Below are positions 48,109 through 56,710 of a stretch of 64,000 nucleotides of DNA, piece after piece. Under the pieces are notes generated by a model, which saw nothing but the letters and a program-made list of their open reading frames with translations, did no database searches and was not told the DNA's origin. The position numbers and the translations under genes are program-made. Each line of letters begins with the position of its first letter. Position 1 is the stretch's first letter. The DNA is taken from positions 45,077,882-45,141,881 of the forward strand of contig OX578280.1 in assembly GCA_951217055.1 (NCBI GenBank), given 5' to 3'. The DNA is from Gerris lacustris. Lineage: Eukaryota; Arthropoda; Insecta; Hemiptera; Gerridae.

Positions 48109-49199
48109 TGTCATAAGTAATGTATCCATTATAAATATTATTTAAATTGTTCACAATAATAATTCCTCGAGCAAATGTAAAGAATAGTAAATGATACACA
48201 TCTATCATACGTAAGCAAAGAATATGTTATTTGTCTAAAAATAAATACAAAAAACACATTTGACTGCAAAAAGTATAATTTGGATATTAAGTTAGAATTA
48301 TATTATATAAAGAATTCAAATATTCCAAGTGAAATGCCATTAAAATGAGTTTTAAATATTGAACATCTTTATGTTCTGTTTGGAATGGAAAACTATTTTA
48401 AGAGAATTTTCTACTTGAAATTGTTTTCCACACATGAAGTATATAAATAGTCTTAAAATAAGAACAAAAGCATTAAGAAAATCTCAGCGATTTAATATTT
48501 TATTAAAATATATTTGTTTCTACTCCAGGAATTTTGCCGGTTATTTCATTAAAATTACATAGTTTAGTAAAAAACTAAATTGATATTATCAAAAAGTAAA
48601 CATTCTCCGACTATTCTTAAAAGAGTAAGTCGTTGACAATATCAATTAGAAATTATTTCGTTAAATATTCGAAATGCTGAAGAATATTAATACTGGAAAG
48701 TTTCAGTATCTAACTGCCTATATGTTATTCTTTGTGAAGTGTAAAGCAGCAGTTATTTAGATTAAATCGTGACGAACACATCATGTATTTTTATAACATA
48801 CGAGTATAGTATATTATCATGGTAACAATAGATTGAGTTACAGAAATAAAATAATTTATGATAGAAAAATCGTTTCTATTTTATTTATATTGAAGACAGA
48901 AAGTTTTTTTTTTTTTTCTATAAGCGTTATATTTAAAGAAAAAAAATTCTTAATGTTGCCGTCTACAGTTCCTTTCGGTATGCTCAGAAGCAATAAAGGC
49001 TTCAGATAAAATCAGAAGTAAACTATTTTTCCTTAACCCTTTGAAATAAACAGATAAATATGGAAGGATTAGTGAGAACTCTCGAAAGTTCGAATAAAAA
49101 TATATAATGTGATCAGAAGTGAATCCTATAAGATAGTTCGTTTGCCGCTCATAAGATAAAGATAACCACGTATTTGCGAAAAGGAATGATAACTGACAC
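48109..49199. promoter_or_regulatory. Upstream flank of Pde11, candidate promoter region
   Basis: No gene in this stretch. It ends at the first GC-richer segment upstream of Pde11 and so may hold the promoter, but I cannot identify a reliable core element. 'cctttcggtatgctcagaag' at about 48971 is a decayed family X end. Confidence 0.25.
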
Positions 49200-49295
49200 A
49201 AAAGAGTCCGCATGAGGAGCCAGGGTCAACCGATGGGTAACACAGGGTCAAGCGCGTCGAGTCCCAGTAACAGGCGTCACTTCTATAGAGTAGCC
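49200..49295 (+). other. Candidate 5' untranslated exon of Pde11 with an upstream ORF
   Basis: GC-richer than its surroundings and followed by a good donor (GCC|GTAAGC, GT at 49296). The next acceptor is TTGTTGTTACAG ending at 49547. ATGs at 49212 and 49233 share a frame (MRSQGQPMGNTGSSASS...). Joined to 49548 this frame reads eight more codons and stops at TGA 49572-49574, overlapping the Pde11 ATG at 49571. It cannot extend the Pde11 protein: the main frame has TGA at 49556-49558. Whether it is transcribed is inference. Confidence 0.4.
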
Positions 49296-49570
49296 GTAAG
49301 CTGTATCATTTTCATGTCAAGCGACGCGCGAACAGTCACCAGGGTAATTCTTAAAAATACAAAGTTATTCCTTTTTAACGAACTAGAACAACTAAGTAAG
49401 AAGGTTTGTAAATTAAGGTAGACGTTTTAACAGAGATTAGAATGAAAACTTAGTCCAAAATTAATAAAATTTAAAATGAATCAATAATTCCAATTTTAGC
49501 TGACATTCTAGAACTCCTTAATAAAAATGTGTTGGTTGTTGTTACAGGAGAGATGTGAAATCATAATACG

Positions 49571-49896
49571 ATGACAGGCCTTGGGCTGGTGGAAGTGGAG
49601 GAGTGGTTGGATGCTCATCCAGAAGCGGCCAAGGAGTACTTCCAGAAGCGAGCTGAAGTGCCATGGGTAAACACTTGGTTGGCTTCAAGAGGTTACCCTC
49701 TTATTGAAGATGGCAGTCCTACTTCGGAACTTCTTCCCTGTCTTCCACAGACTCGAAGGAACAGTTCTAAGAAGTGTCTCCGACACGACTTCGCCCGATC
49801 TAAGAGTCGTTCGCTTTACAAGACTCAAGAAATATCAAATTTCGTCATTCAACCGAGGAACAGCATAAGAAGATCTTCTTTAAAAGATCTCAGAAA
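49571..49896 (+). CDS. Pde11: Phosphodiesterase 11, coding exon 1 (N-terminal regulatory region)
   Basis: Encodes residues 1-108 and two bases of codon 109. The opening (M-x7-VEEWLDAHPEAAKEYFQKR) matches the start of animal PDE11A4 proteins (VETFLDRHPE.. in human), so the ATG at 49571 is the natural start; TGA at 49556-49558 closes the frame upstream. RRNS at residues 62-65, followed by LRHDFARSKS, aligns with the PKA/PKG phosphorylation site around Ser117 of human PDE11A4, so phospho-control is probably conserved. A second R-R-S-S is at 100-103. The acceptor lies at 49547 and the donor is AAA|GTACGT at 49897. PDE11 hydrolyses cAMP and cGMP in the cytosol. The gene runs off the right edge of the window. 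Confidence 0.9.
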
Positions 49897-50052
49897 GTAC
49901 GTAAACATAAAGTATATTAGATCTTTACAGCCCATCTAGCAATTCCAGATGTTTAACACTTTTCACAAAGGTTAACTTTTACTAGCGATAATACTATGGC
50001 AGTTTAACTAAAAAAAAAGTTTGTTAAAATTGCATTATATCTGTTTTTCTAG

Positions 50053-50341
50053 GTACACTTCGCTTCCTCCTAACTCCGTTTCCCTTCTATCATTACTGAT
50101 AGAGTCAAAAGTTCGTTTGCCAGAATCAGCTCCCACTCAGGGAAGGGCAGCAAAAAGGGCCTTCTTGAGAGCACAAGGTGAAAGGGCCTTCTTCCTTTCC
50201 TGCGTCAGGGATATTGCTACGGATTTAGATATATCTTCACTCTCGCACAAAATAGTGGATAACCTTGCCGTCCTCTTAGAAGCAGACGGTGCTTCACTCT
50301 TCCTAGTTGAGAAGGGACCAAAGAAAAGCCTTGTATCAAAG
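50053..50341 (+). CDS. Pde11: Phosphodiesterase 11, coding exon 2 (linker and start of GAF-A)
   Basis: Begins after TTTTTCTAG with the single base that completes codon 109 (K), then YTSLPPNSVSLLSLLIESKV, which aligns with the human LRKASSLPPTTAHILSALLES segment. It covers residues 110-205. FFLSCVRDIATDLDISSLSH starts GAF-A, and VLLEADGASLFLVEKGPKKS is the conserved beta-strand pair of the domain (human LMVDADRCSLFLVEG). Ends phase 0 at AAG|GTATTT. The reading frame is open across both splice sites and continues exactly into the next exon, which supports the model. Confidence 0.92.
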
Positions 50342-50426
50342 GTATTTTAATTTATCTAAATTATCTTTTGGCAAATGACAACAAATGATAAGAAAATTAT
50401 CGTAATTTTGTATTATTATTTTTAAG

Positions 50427-50570
50427 GTTTTCGATGTTCACTCCGGTGCTGGAAAGTTCCTCTTGCCAGCAGGTTGCGGTGACAATCAAGTCCAAGTTCC
50501 TTGGGGTGTAGGTGTCATCGGCCATGTAGCGGAAACTGGAAAGACTGTTAACCTTCAAATCGCGTGTGAA
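50427..50570 (+). CDS. Pde11: Phosphodiesterase 11, coding exon 3 (GAF-A middle)
   Basis: Exactly 48 codons, phase 0 at both ends, between TTTTTAAG and GTATGT. VFDVHSGAGKFLLPAGCG is followed by NQVQVPWGVGVIGHVAETGK, matching the PDE11 GAF-A core (human VQVPWGKGIIGYVGEHGETVNI). Residues 206-253. The last residues read VNLQIACE where PDE11 relatives usually have VNIPDAY plus an acidic or polar residue, so the P-D-A-Y motif is altered here. The flanking introns are short (85 bp before) and long (2.07 kb after). Confidence 0.92.
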
Positions 50571-50979
50571 GTATGTTATCTTTATTTTCATAATCGTTAC
50601 AAATATACTTATTAAAGATTTTTATTTATAGTGGAGACCACGTTTGATTTGGCGTTTATTGATCCCGTTTTCATTTTAATCAGAACACCATACAAAGATA
50701 TAAACCTTGAAGCTCTAATTATTGGAGGAAAAAACGTCGGGATTCCCTCCCAGGAAACGTGGTCATTTGTAGACCTAACGTACTTTGTCAAACCACTTTA
50801 AGGCTAGGCGGAAACTGGGCCCCAGGTGAGGCAGGTGACGGAGGGAGAATCACCCCAGTTGTTGCACGGGTTGGTTCGCATTTCTCCCCGTGCGTCAGAG
50901 AGGTCACATGAGAAAGGTGACCAAATTTAAATTTGGGCCATTGGGTCATTATCAGCCAGTAAAAGACGAAGGAAACGAC

Positions 50980-51120
50980 CCTTCGCGTCTTTAGACTAAA
51001 AAAATCGGTACGAGACATTCCGACAAACTTTCTCATAAAATAATAATTATTATCATTATTATATGAGAAAGTTTGTCTGAGTTGTCTCGCACCGATTTTT
51101 TTAACTCTAAAGACGCGCTT
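50980..51120. repeat. Inverted repeat of the family A terminus
   Basis: Left arm 'cgcgtctttagac' ... 'acaaactttctcat' (50985-51039) is the reverse complement of the right arm from 51063 ('atgagaaagtttgtctgagt') to 'tctaaagacgcg' at 51117, about 55 bp each with few mismatches and a loop of about 24 nt of AAT-rich sequence. Family A's terminal segment is thus duplicated head-to-head, as also seen for the 30007 hairpin. Confidence 0.75.
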
Positions 51121-51610
51121 CAACGAACTTTCTCATATACGAGTTCATAATTACTTACCCCAGTGTTTTCCATTTATTAGTTTTCGTAGGTACGTTAAAT
51201 TATTTTTGGACATTTCATAGAAATAACTTCTTCTCGGCTGGAATCGAACCCCCATCTTTTTCCTCAGGAACTAGATTTTTCCCGGGAAAACGGCTTACAT
51301 CGTTAGATTTGTATTATTAAATGGACAACATTTTAGAATTTTTTAATTAAACACAACGGAACCGTTTTCGAGAAATAGTTTTGTTTTTCACGTTTTTTAG
51401 AGTTTTTGTGGGGTAGCATCCCCCATTGAAGCTAGAATTAATTTCTTGATTTCGTCTCGGGGTATGATTTTTCTGAATATGTATGCCAAATTTCGTCGAA
51501 ATAGGCCTAGTAGTTTAGGCTCCAGGCGTCAACGACGTTTAGACGACAGACGACATACATACATTTTTTATGAACCACTTTTTTGGACTCAGGGGACCTC
51601 AAAACGTGTA
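51060..51610 (-). repeat. Family A repeat, copy 4 (minus)
   Basis: 'tacgagttcataattactta' tail, 'ctggaatcgaacccccatct' (B box on minus strand), 'gaactagatttttcccggga', 'ggtatgatttttctgaatat', 'ggcctagtagtttaggctcc' and 'gactcaggggacctcaaaac' give the complete family A order in reverse. Lies within a Pde11 intron, antisense to the gene. Confidence 0.8.
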
Positions 51611-52635
51611 AATGCATAAAAATCTTCATAAATCTTATGAAACAAAATATACTGATAAGGTTATCAGCATCATAATTTGGAAGATTTCAAAGACTATTTA
51701 TCGAATTATTTCCTTAATCATTGATTTTTGCAGTAGAGGTGTAAAGCAATAAAAGCAGTTACAAATGGTTTGGACGAACGAATCCTTGGGTCTTTTGTAT
51801 AATGAGAGTGTGTGGAGGACAACTATAGTGCATTTTAAATTAACATACAGGGGCCTTATATAAGTACAAAGTAGGAATGCAGATTCTTGGGGGTACCTAA
51901 AGCAAATTTATATTTGAGACGTAGGGGCTTAGGTAAAAAGGAAAATTTTAGAACTTATCGGCTACACTAAGAGCATTTAGTACCAACCTATAGGGCAAAT
52001 CAATTTCCCTTCAAATTGTAATAATAAAGACCACGCTTAGTAAAAGGATCAACATATAAGAGAAGGATGCAAGTCTTGCAGTATATTAACACATGCTTCA
52101 TTATTTCTTGATTACTTTGGGTTTTTAAATAATAAGCTCACTTCTAAGATGTGCTGCACATTAAAGGCCCATTCTTGACCTGACTAGAAACATACAATTT
52201 TCGTAGGTACCATTAATTTAAACATTGAAAACCTTTCCTCCATTAACTGATTGTTAAATAAATCAAACCATTTATTTATCAATTCATAATCATTTCTTAT
52301 AACAATATGGTAGCAACAAAAGAAAAAATAAATAAACAAATACCCTAATATATTCCTGGCAAAGGAATAAAACATACAAAGCACAATCTATAACATTACA
52401 AATCATAACCACCTTCTACTATCCTTTTGAAAGACGCCCGAGTCGAAAGGGGTTTATAGCATTAGAGGCTGAATCAAGGAATTCTAGGTTCGATTCCCGG
52501 GAGTAGGGTACGTCTTTATTAGGTTTTTCACTCTTTCATAATATTCTTAAATAAAAAAAACATAACATTTTAACATATTCTTCTGAATCAATATTTTTGG
52601 ATATGTATTATAAAGTTTCAATGTTTCTATGACAG

Positions 52636-52800
52636 GATCCTCGGTTCGACGACGAGGTGGATCGAATCATGGGCTATCACACTGAATCTCTTCTCTGCAT
52701 GCCTGTCAAGAATGTCAATGATGAAATTATAGCGGTCGCACAAGTTATCAATAAAACAACTCAAATTGAGCAGACGCACTTCAGTCAGAATGATGAAAAG
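52636..52800 (+). CDS. Pde11: Phosphodiesterase 11, coding exon 4 (GAF-A C-terminal half)
   Basis: 55 codons, phase 0 at both ends, between ATGACAG and GTACAA. DPRFDDEVDRIMGYHTESLL (residues 254-273) then CMPVKN and IIAVAQVINK match PDE11 GAF-A (human [24 protein letters not shown]..). The cyclic-nucleotide GAF signature N-K-x(n)-F-x3-D-E is complete: N292, K293, F302, D306, E307. In PDE2/5/6/10/11 this signature marks ligand-binding GAF domains, so allosteric cyclic nucleotide binding is probably retained. Confidence 0.92.
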
Positions 52801-53125
52801 GTACAAAACTTCACTATTTCTCATTTAACTCACAAATAGACTAACTTCTTGATGATTATGAGTTTAATTTTTTTCCTTATTTAACTATGTCTATTCTAGT
52901 TTAATAGCAATGATGATAATAATTCCTGCGATTATATAAGTTTCTAAGACAATAACTGCTATTAATAAATCTACAATTGGCATTGTATGTTCTAACTAAG
53001 TCCGTTTCTTTTAAGATATTTTAAGAACTTTAAGTTTTATTGCCAATTACTGAGGTAATTTATATAACCTTAACTGACACAATAATGATTGTTTGAACGA
53101 TTTTAGTGAGTTCAAAAAAGAAAGT

Positions 53126-53359
53126 TGTCGCTACAATGACTTGACCCTGTTAAGAGAAATATAATTAGTTTATTTTCAGAGATCTGGCAATCGCTTAAAT
53201 TCTCCTTGGCTTCTCGAAAGCGACTCTCCGTGTTTTTCAGTTGTCACTTTTAAAATAATTCGGTTGCCGTGGTGCCGGTGTTTTTTCACAAAAACAAATA
53301 AAACAAAAATTAAACTAAATATAAAAATTCAATACAACCGGCGCCTACGGTTCCGAACA
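53126..53359 (-). repeat. LTR 1 (3'-most on the element strand)
   Basis: 234 bp. Differs from LTR 2 at a handful of sites (for example 'ctgttaagag' against 'ctgtttagag', 'tctggcaatc' against 'tctgacaatc'). Preceded on the plus strand by target copy AAAGT. Confidence 0.9.
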
Positions 53360-53395
53360 TCCTCCCCCTTTTTGAAGCCGGGGCTCTTCAAGAAA

Positions 53396-53581
53396 TTAAA
53401 AACGTAGGGGCCGTCGAATCCTTCGTCCATATCTTGAAAAGAGAAGTGGTTCCGACGACTCCTGTGGTTCTTCCACGTAAAGCTCCTCCTGGGGCTTTTC
53501 TCTGTCGGACTTTTCCTTCCACACCACTTGCTCGCCAGATCTTAATTCAAGCGGGTGTATTCGCGCAAGTGGGCGAAGCAA
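53396..53581 (-). pseudogene. Residual Ty3/gypsy-type pol C-terminus, copy 1
   Basis: A 61-codon minus frame ends with LLFSRYGRRIRRPLRF and a stop just before the polypurine tract. Basic 'R-x-G-R-x-x-R-P' tails close many LTR-retrotransposon pol (integrase) proteins, so this is probably the last piece of pol left after a large internal deletion, fused near the primer site. No catalytic residue is present, so it is non-functional as an enzyme. An overlapping plus-strand frame (53434-53658) is a shadow. Confidence 0.6.
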
Positions 53582-53625
53582 CTGTCCAGATGATGTTCTT
53601 AGACGAACTAACCGTACCTCTTCGT

Positions 53626-53641
53626 CCTGTCACGGTCGCCA
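53626..53641 (-). other. Primer-binding site, tRNA-Arg type (copy 1)
   Basis: Plus-strand CCTGTCACGGTCGCCA equals, as I recall it, the 3' end of insect tRNA-Arg(UCG) including CCA. It lies 3 nt inside LTR 2. mdg1/412-like gypsy elements are known to use tRNA-Arg. The second copy is at 54145-54160. Confidence 0.75.
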
Positions 53642-53644
53642 CAA

Positions 53645-53878
53645 TGTCGCTACAATGACTTGACCCTGTTTAGAGAAATATAATTAGTTTATTTTCAGAG
53701 ATCTGACAATCGCTTAAATTCTCCTTGGCTTCTCGAAAGCGACTCTCCGTGTTTTTCAGTTGTCACTTTTAAAATAATTCGGTTGCCGTGGTGCCGGTGT
53801 TTTTTCACAATAACAAATAAAACAAAAATTAAACTAAATATAAAAATTCAATATAACCGGCGCCTACGGTTCCGAACA
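53645..53878 (-). repeat. LTR 2 (shared middle LTR)
   Basis: 234 bp, serves as 3' LTR of one unit and 5' LTR of the next. Polypurine tract AAAAAGGGGGAGGA-type sequence (plus complement at 53879-53892) adjoins its outer side, as also at 53360-53373 for LTR 1. Confidence 0.9.
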
Positions 53879-53914
53879 TCCTCCCCCTTTTTGAAGACGG
53901 GGCTCTTCAAGAAA

Positions 53915-54100
53915 TTAAAAACGTAGGGGCCGTCGAATCCTTCGTCCATATCTTGAAAAGAGAAGTGGTTCCGACGACTCCTGTGGTTCTTCCACGTAAA
54001 GCTCCTCCTGGGGCTTTTCTCTGTCGGACTTTTCCTTCCACACCACTTGCTCGCCAGATCTTAATTCAAGCGGGTGTATTCGCGCAAGTGGGCGAAGCAA
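53915..54100 (-). pseudogene. Residual Ty3/gypsy-type pol C-terminus, copy 2
   Basis: Identical in translation to the frame at 53396-53581 (61 codons), 519 bp away. Conservation of the frame reflects recency of the duplication, not selection that I can demonstrate. Confidence 0.6.
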
Positions 54101-54163
54101 CTGTCCAGATGATGTTCTTAGACGAACTAACCGTACCTCTTCGTCCTGTCACGGTCGCCACAA

Positions 54164-54396
54164 TGTCGCTACAATGACTTGACCCTGTTTAGAGAAATAT
54201 AATTAGTTTATTTTCAGAGATCTGACAATCGCTTAAATTCTCCTTGGCTTCTCGAAAGCGACTCTCCGTGTTTTTCAGTTGTCACTTTTAAAATAATTCG
54301 GTTGCTGTGGTGCCGGTGTTTTTTCACAAAAACAAATAAAACAAAAATTAAACTAAATATAAAATTCAATACAACCGGCGCCTACGGTTCCGAACA
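54164..54396 (-). repeat. LTR 3 (5'-most on the element strand)
   Basis: 233 bp, one A shorter than the others, with 'ggttgctgtgg' in place of 'ggttgccgtgg'. Followed by target copy AAAGT. Confidence 0.9.
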
Positions 54397-54401
54397 AAAG
54401 T

Positions 54402-54640
54402 AGAGAGTTGAAAATAACTGTAAAAATTGACCGATTTGAACGAAATTCGGGACACAGGTGAATCTTAGCTTCTGTGACAACTGTATAGTTTTGGGGAATT
54501 TCACACTTATTACTTTCAAGGTCCCGGCCAATATGGTGAAAGACTAAACAAAGAGTTTTTAGTCAGCATACCATGGTATACATGGTTTTAAAGGTCTTGA
54601 AGAGTGAGAAAAGAAAATTATATAACTATAGTAGTACAAT
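54402..54640 (+). repeat. Family N relic beside the TRIM array
   Basis: 'cgggacacaggtgaatctta', 'tttcacacttattactttca', 'cggccaatatggtgaaa' and 'tttaaaggtcttgaagagtg' are decayed family N words. The left end is not visible. Confidence 0.55.
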
Positions 54641-54929
54641 ATGTCAATACGTTGCTTCCATTTTGAAAACAGATATGTCCGAAATGTTCTTGTTGGAAAA
54701 AAAGTTCATTGTTATTTGTCATGTCATATAAAATATTAAAGCTCGTTTCAGGTAGACTAAGAATAGGTAAGTTTTCCCGTCAAACATATATTCCAGGTAG
54801 CCATATTATATAAAAAGAAATATGACATATATAAGACTAAAAAAAAATTTTTCTACGCGAGTTCTTTATGCGCCACACATATAGTTAGTTCTTAAGAAAA
54901 TCCATGTTCGAATTGAAAGCTTAGATCCG

Positions 54930-55135
54930 GTTTCCATAACGGTTACACCTTAGCCGGGAATTAGCATTTTCCTGCCTCGGCTTCACCTCGTCAGTAAAAT
55001 AGTAAATTTCCTGCCTCGGCTTCGCCTCTGCAGTAAATTTGTTTAGCCTATTCTCGCCTTCGGCTCAGAACTAAAATTTAAAAAACCTGTCAGCAAAATT
55101 CCATTTTGCTGCCTAGTAACATAAATAACTATTAA
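54930..55135 (-). repeat. Dispersed repeat, second copy of 8575-8800
   Basis: 'ttttcctgcctcggcttcac', 'tctcgccttcggctcagaac' and 'tccattttgctgcctagtaa' are the reverse complement of the 8575 block. Confidence 0.65.
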
Positions 55136-55239
55136 AATATCAGATGACACATTCTTTGAAAATTCTTGAACCCAATAAAAATTGAGTGATTCAATTAAAT
55201 GAAAAAAGCTTGTTTCTGAGAAAAAAAACTATAAACACA

Positions 55240-55570
55240 GAGAGTAAGAGGTTAGGGAGGAGTTTTTATATTAAATTTTAATAAAAATGTTCAATAATAA
55301 TTAAATTTAATCACGAAAAATTGAAACAACTAACAAATAAAAATTAAATGACCAAGCTAATTATCCACTCGAATATAATAACGATTAGTACGAGTTGGAT
55401 CGCACAGAAATTTTATTTCATTTTTTTAGACTTTCATTACTACATTTTCTCGATACAATTTTTTAAGCTTTTACTGGGATTTGAACTCGAATTTTCATTT
55501 TCTAAACCCGAAGACGTCTATCACGAAGATCGATTCTTTGAAGAAACCTGAGCTACGCACGTCCTTATCA
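55240..55570. repeat. Family A tail (+) next to a tRNA-like SINE head (-)
   Basis: 55260-55370 matches the family A tail in plus orientation ('caataataattaaatttaat', 'gaccaagctaattatccact'). 55455-55560 on the minus strand reads a tRNA-like unit with A-box-like GCGTAGCTCAGG (about 55552) and B-box GAGTTCAAATCCC (about 55479). Spacing between boxes is longer than in a normal tRNA, so this is a SINE head or pseudo-tRNA. Confidence 0.5.
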
Positions 55571-56299
55571 ATGTAACATTCAGTTAATGCAGGACGAGAA
55601 GAGATCGACAAGTTCACACTTCCACTTGCTATAATCATCAGTGAGAAACATATCTTACCTTTCTGGGATTCAAAACATCACGAAACACGTTGATATTTGA
55701 CGTTGGTATTATAGGCGAGGTGCAAGTGAGCAAAACATTCGGCTACACTGATCCCTTTTTCACATTTGGTCTAGATTGTAAAACCAAACTAAAGTAAACA
55801 AATAGAATCAGACAAAAGTAATTTCCCTTGGGCAACTCAGACTTACTTCAAGGTATAGAAAAGGACAGAATAAAAAGAAGAAGAAAAAAAAACTAACGTA
55901 TTAGAATAATAAATAATTTTTATATTTATATAATTTTCAAATCGATCGGCATAAAAGATTGCGAGTTAGTTCTTGTTCCCTTTCATTAGACTTTGGTGAA
56001 AACATAATGAAATTTCTCTATTGCCTCATTATTTTCGTACTAGTGCCATTAAGATTCTCCTTTACCAGTAAAGGATCAATCCCTCCTTTTATTTATAGTT
56101 CACTTTTCAAGGCAATTCAAAAAGCTATGAATAATCTACGAACTACTACATCAATAAACAGCTTCAAAAGGGGCAAGAATCTATAACGTATTATCATCTC
56201 CATGACCTCAGGCAACTATGAATAATCTATGATTATGATGTATCTCTTACTATATAATAAAACAAATATATGATAAGCAAAAGAGCAGAAATCGGTCCG
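55571..56299. other. Intronic, nothing recognised
   Basis: Small frame at 55959-56186 has no family resemblance. No repeat ends seen. Confidence 0.4.
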
Positions 56300-56710
56300 A
56301 GGCAACTTAGACAAACTTTCTCATACACGAGTTAATAATTATATACTTAGCCAAATGTTTTTTATTTATTAGTTTCGTAGGTACATTTAATTATTATTAA
56401 ACATTTTATCAAAATGTATCATAAAAATAACTTCGAATCGAACCCGGCCTCGTTTAAAGCTATTTATTTAGATTTTAAACAAAATCAGATTTACTTTCAT
56501 CTCTATTTTCTATCTCGGAAACTAGATTTTTCCTGGCAAAGCGACTTATACCATTAGATTCGTATTAAAATGGACAACATTTTAGAATTTGTTGTTAATC
56601 AAAATCGTCGGAACCATTTTTAAGAAATAATATTTTCACTTTTTCAAAGTTTTTGGAGCGCCCATAAATTTGGAGCTAAAATTCATTTTTCGATTTCACC
56701 CATATTCGAG
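56300..56710 (-). repeat. Family A repeat, copy 5 (minus), truncated
   Basis: 'acaaactttctcatacacga' and 'gaggcaactt' at the end, tail 'atttattagtttcgtaggta', damaged B box ('cttcgaatcgaacccggcct'), 'gaaactagatttttcctggc' and 'ttttggagcgcccataaatt'. It stops before the (TGTC)n tract, so the other third is missing. Confidence 0.7.

Larger units (their letters stand above)
50571..52635 (+). other. Pde11 intron 3, filled with family A repeat
   Basis: GTATGT...CTATGACAG intron of 2,065 bp. Holds an inverted 10-mer GACCACGTTT/AAACGTGGTC at 50636 and 50754, a GC-richer block (50800-50900), the inverted repeat at 50980-51120, family A (51060-51610, minus) and a possible tRNA-like piece near 52440-52510 ('ctaggttcgattcccgggag'). 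Confidence 0.7.
53121..54401 (-). mobile_element. TRIM-like tandem LTR retrotransposon array (3 LTRs, 2 internals)
   Basis: Three LTRs (53126-53359, 53645-53878, 54164-54396; 234, 234 and 233 bp; TG...CA ends: TGTCGC...GAACA on plus) alternate with two identical-length 285-bp internal domains. Direct repeat AAAGT flanks the whole array (53121-53125, 54397-54401), a perfect 5-bp target duplication, so it inserted as, or grew from, one event. On the minus strand each internal begins with a primer-binding site and ends with a polypurine tract. No gag, protease or RT is present, as in terminal-repeat retrotransposons in miniature. Few differences between LTRs indicate youth. Confidence 0.92.

Noticed and set aside
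49212..49421. N-terminal myristoylated (MGNTGSS) start of Pde11
   Set aside because: No in-frame splice to the Pde11 frame is available; TGA at 49556-49558 blocks it. Kept only as a possible uORF.
50788..51123. 111-codon minus ORF with a Pro-rich tail
   Set aside because: It runs through the family A inverted repeat; the Pro-rich part is a short GC-rich intronic block with no known match.
53434..53658. 74-codon plus ORF, repeated at 53953-54177
   Set aside because: Antisense shadow of the LTR element interior, crossing the primer site into the LTR.
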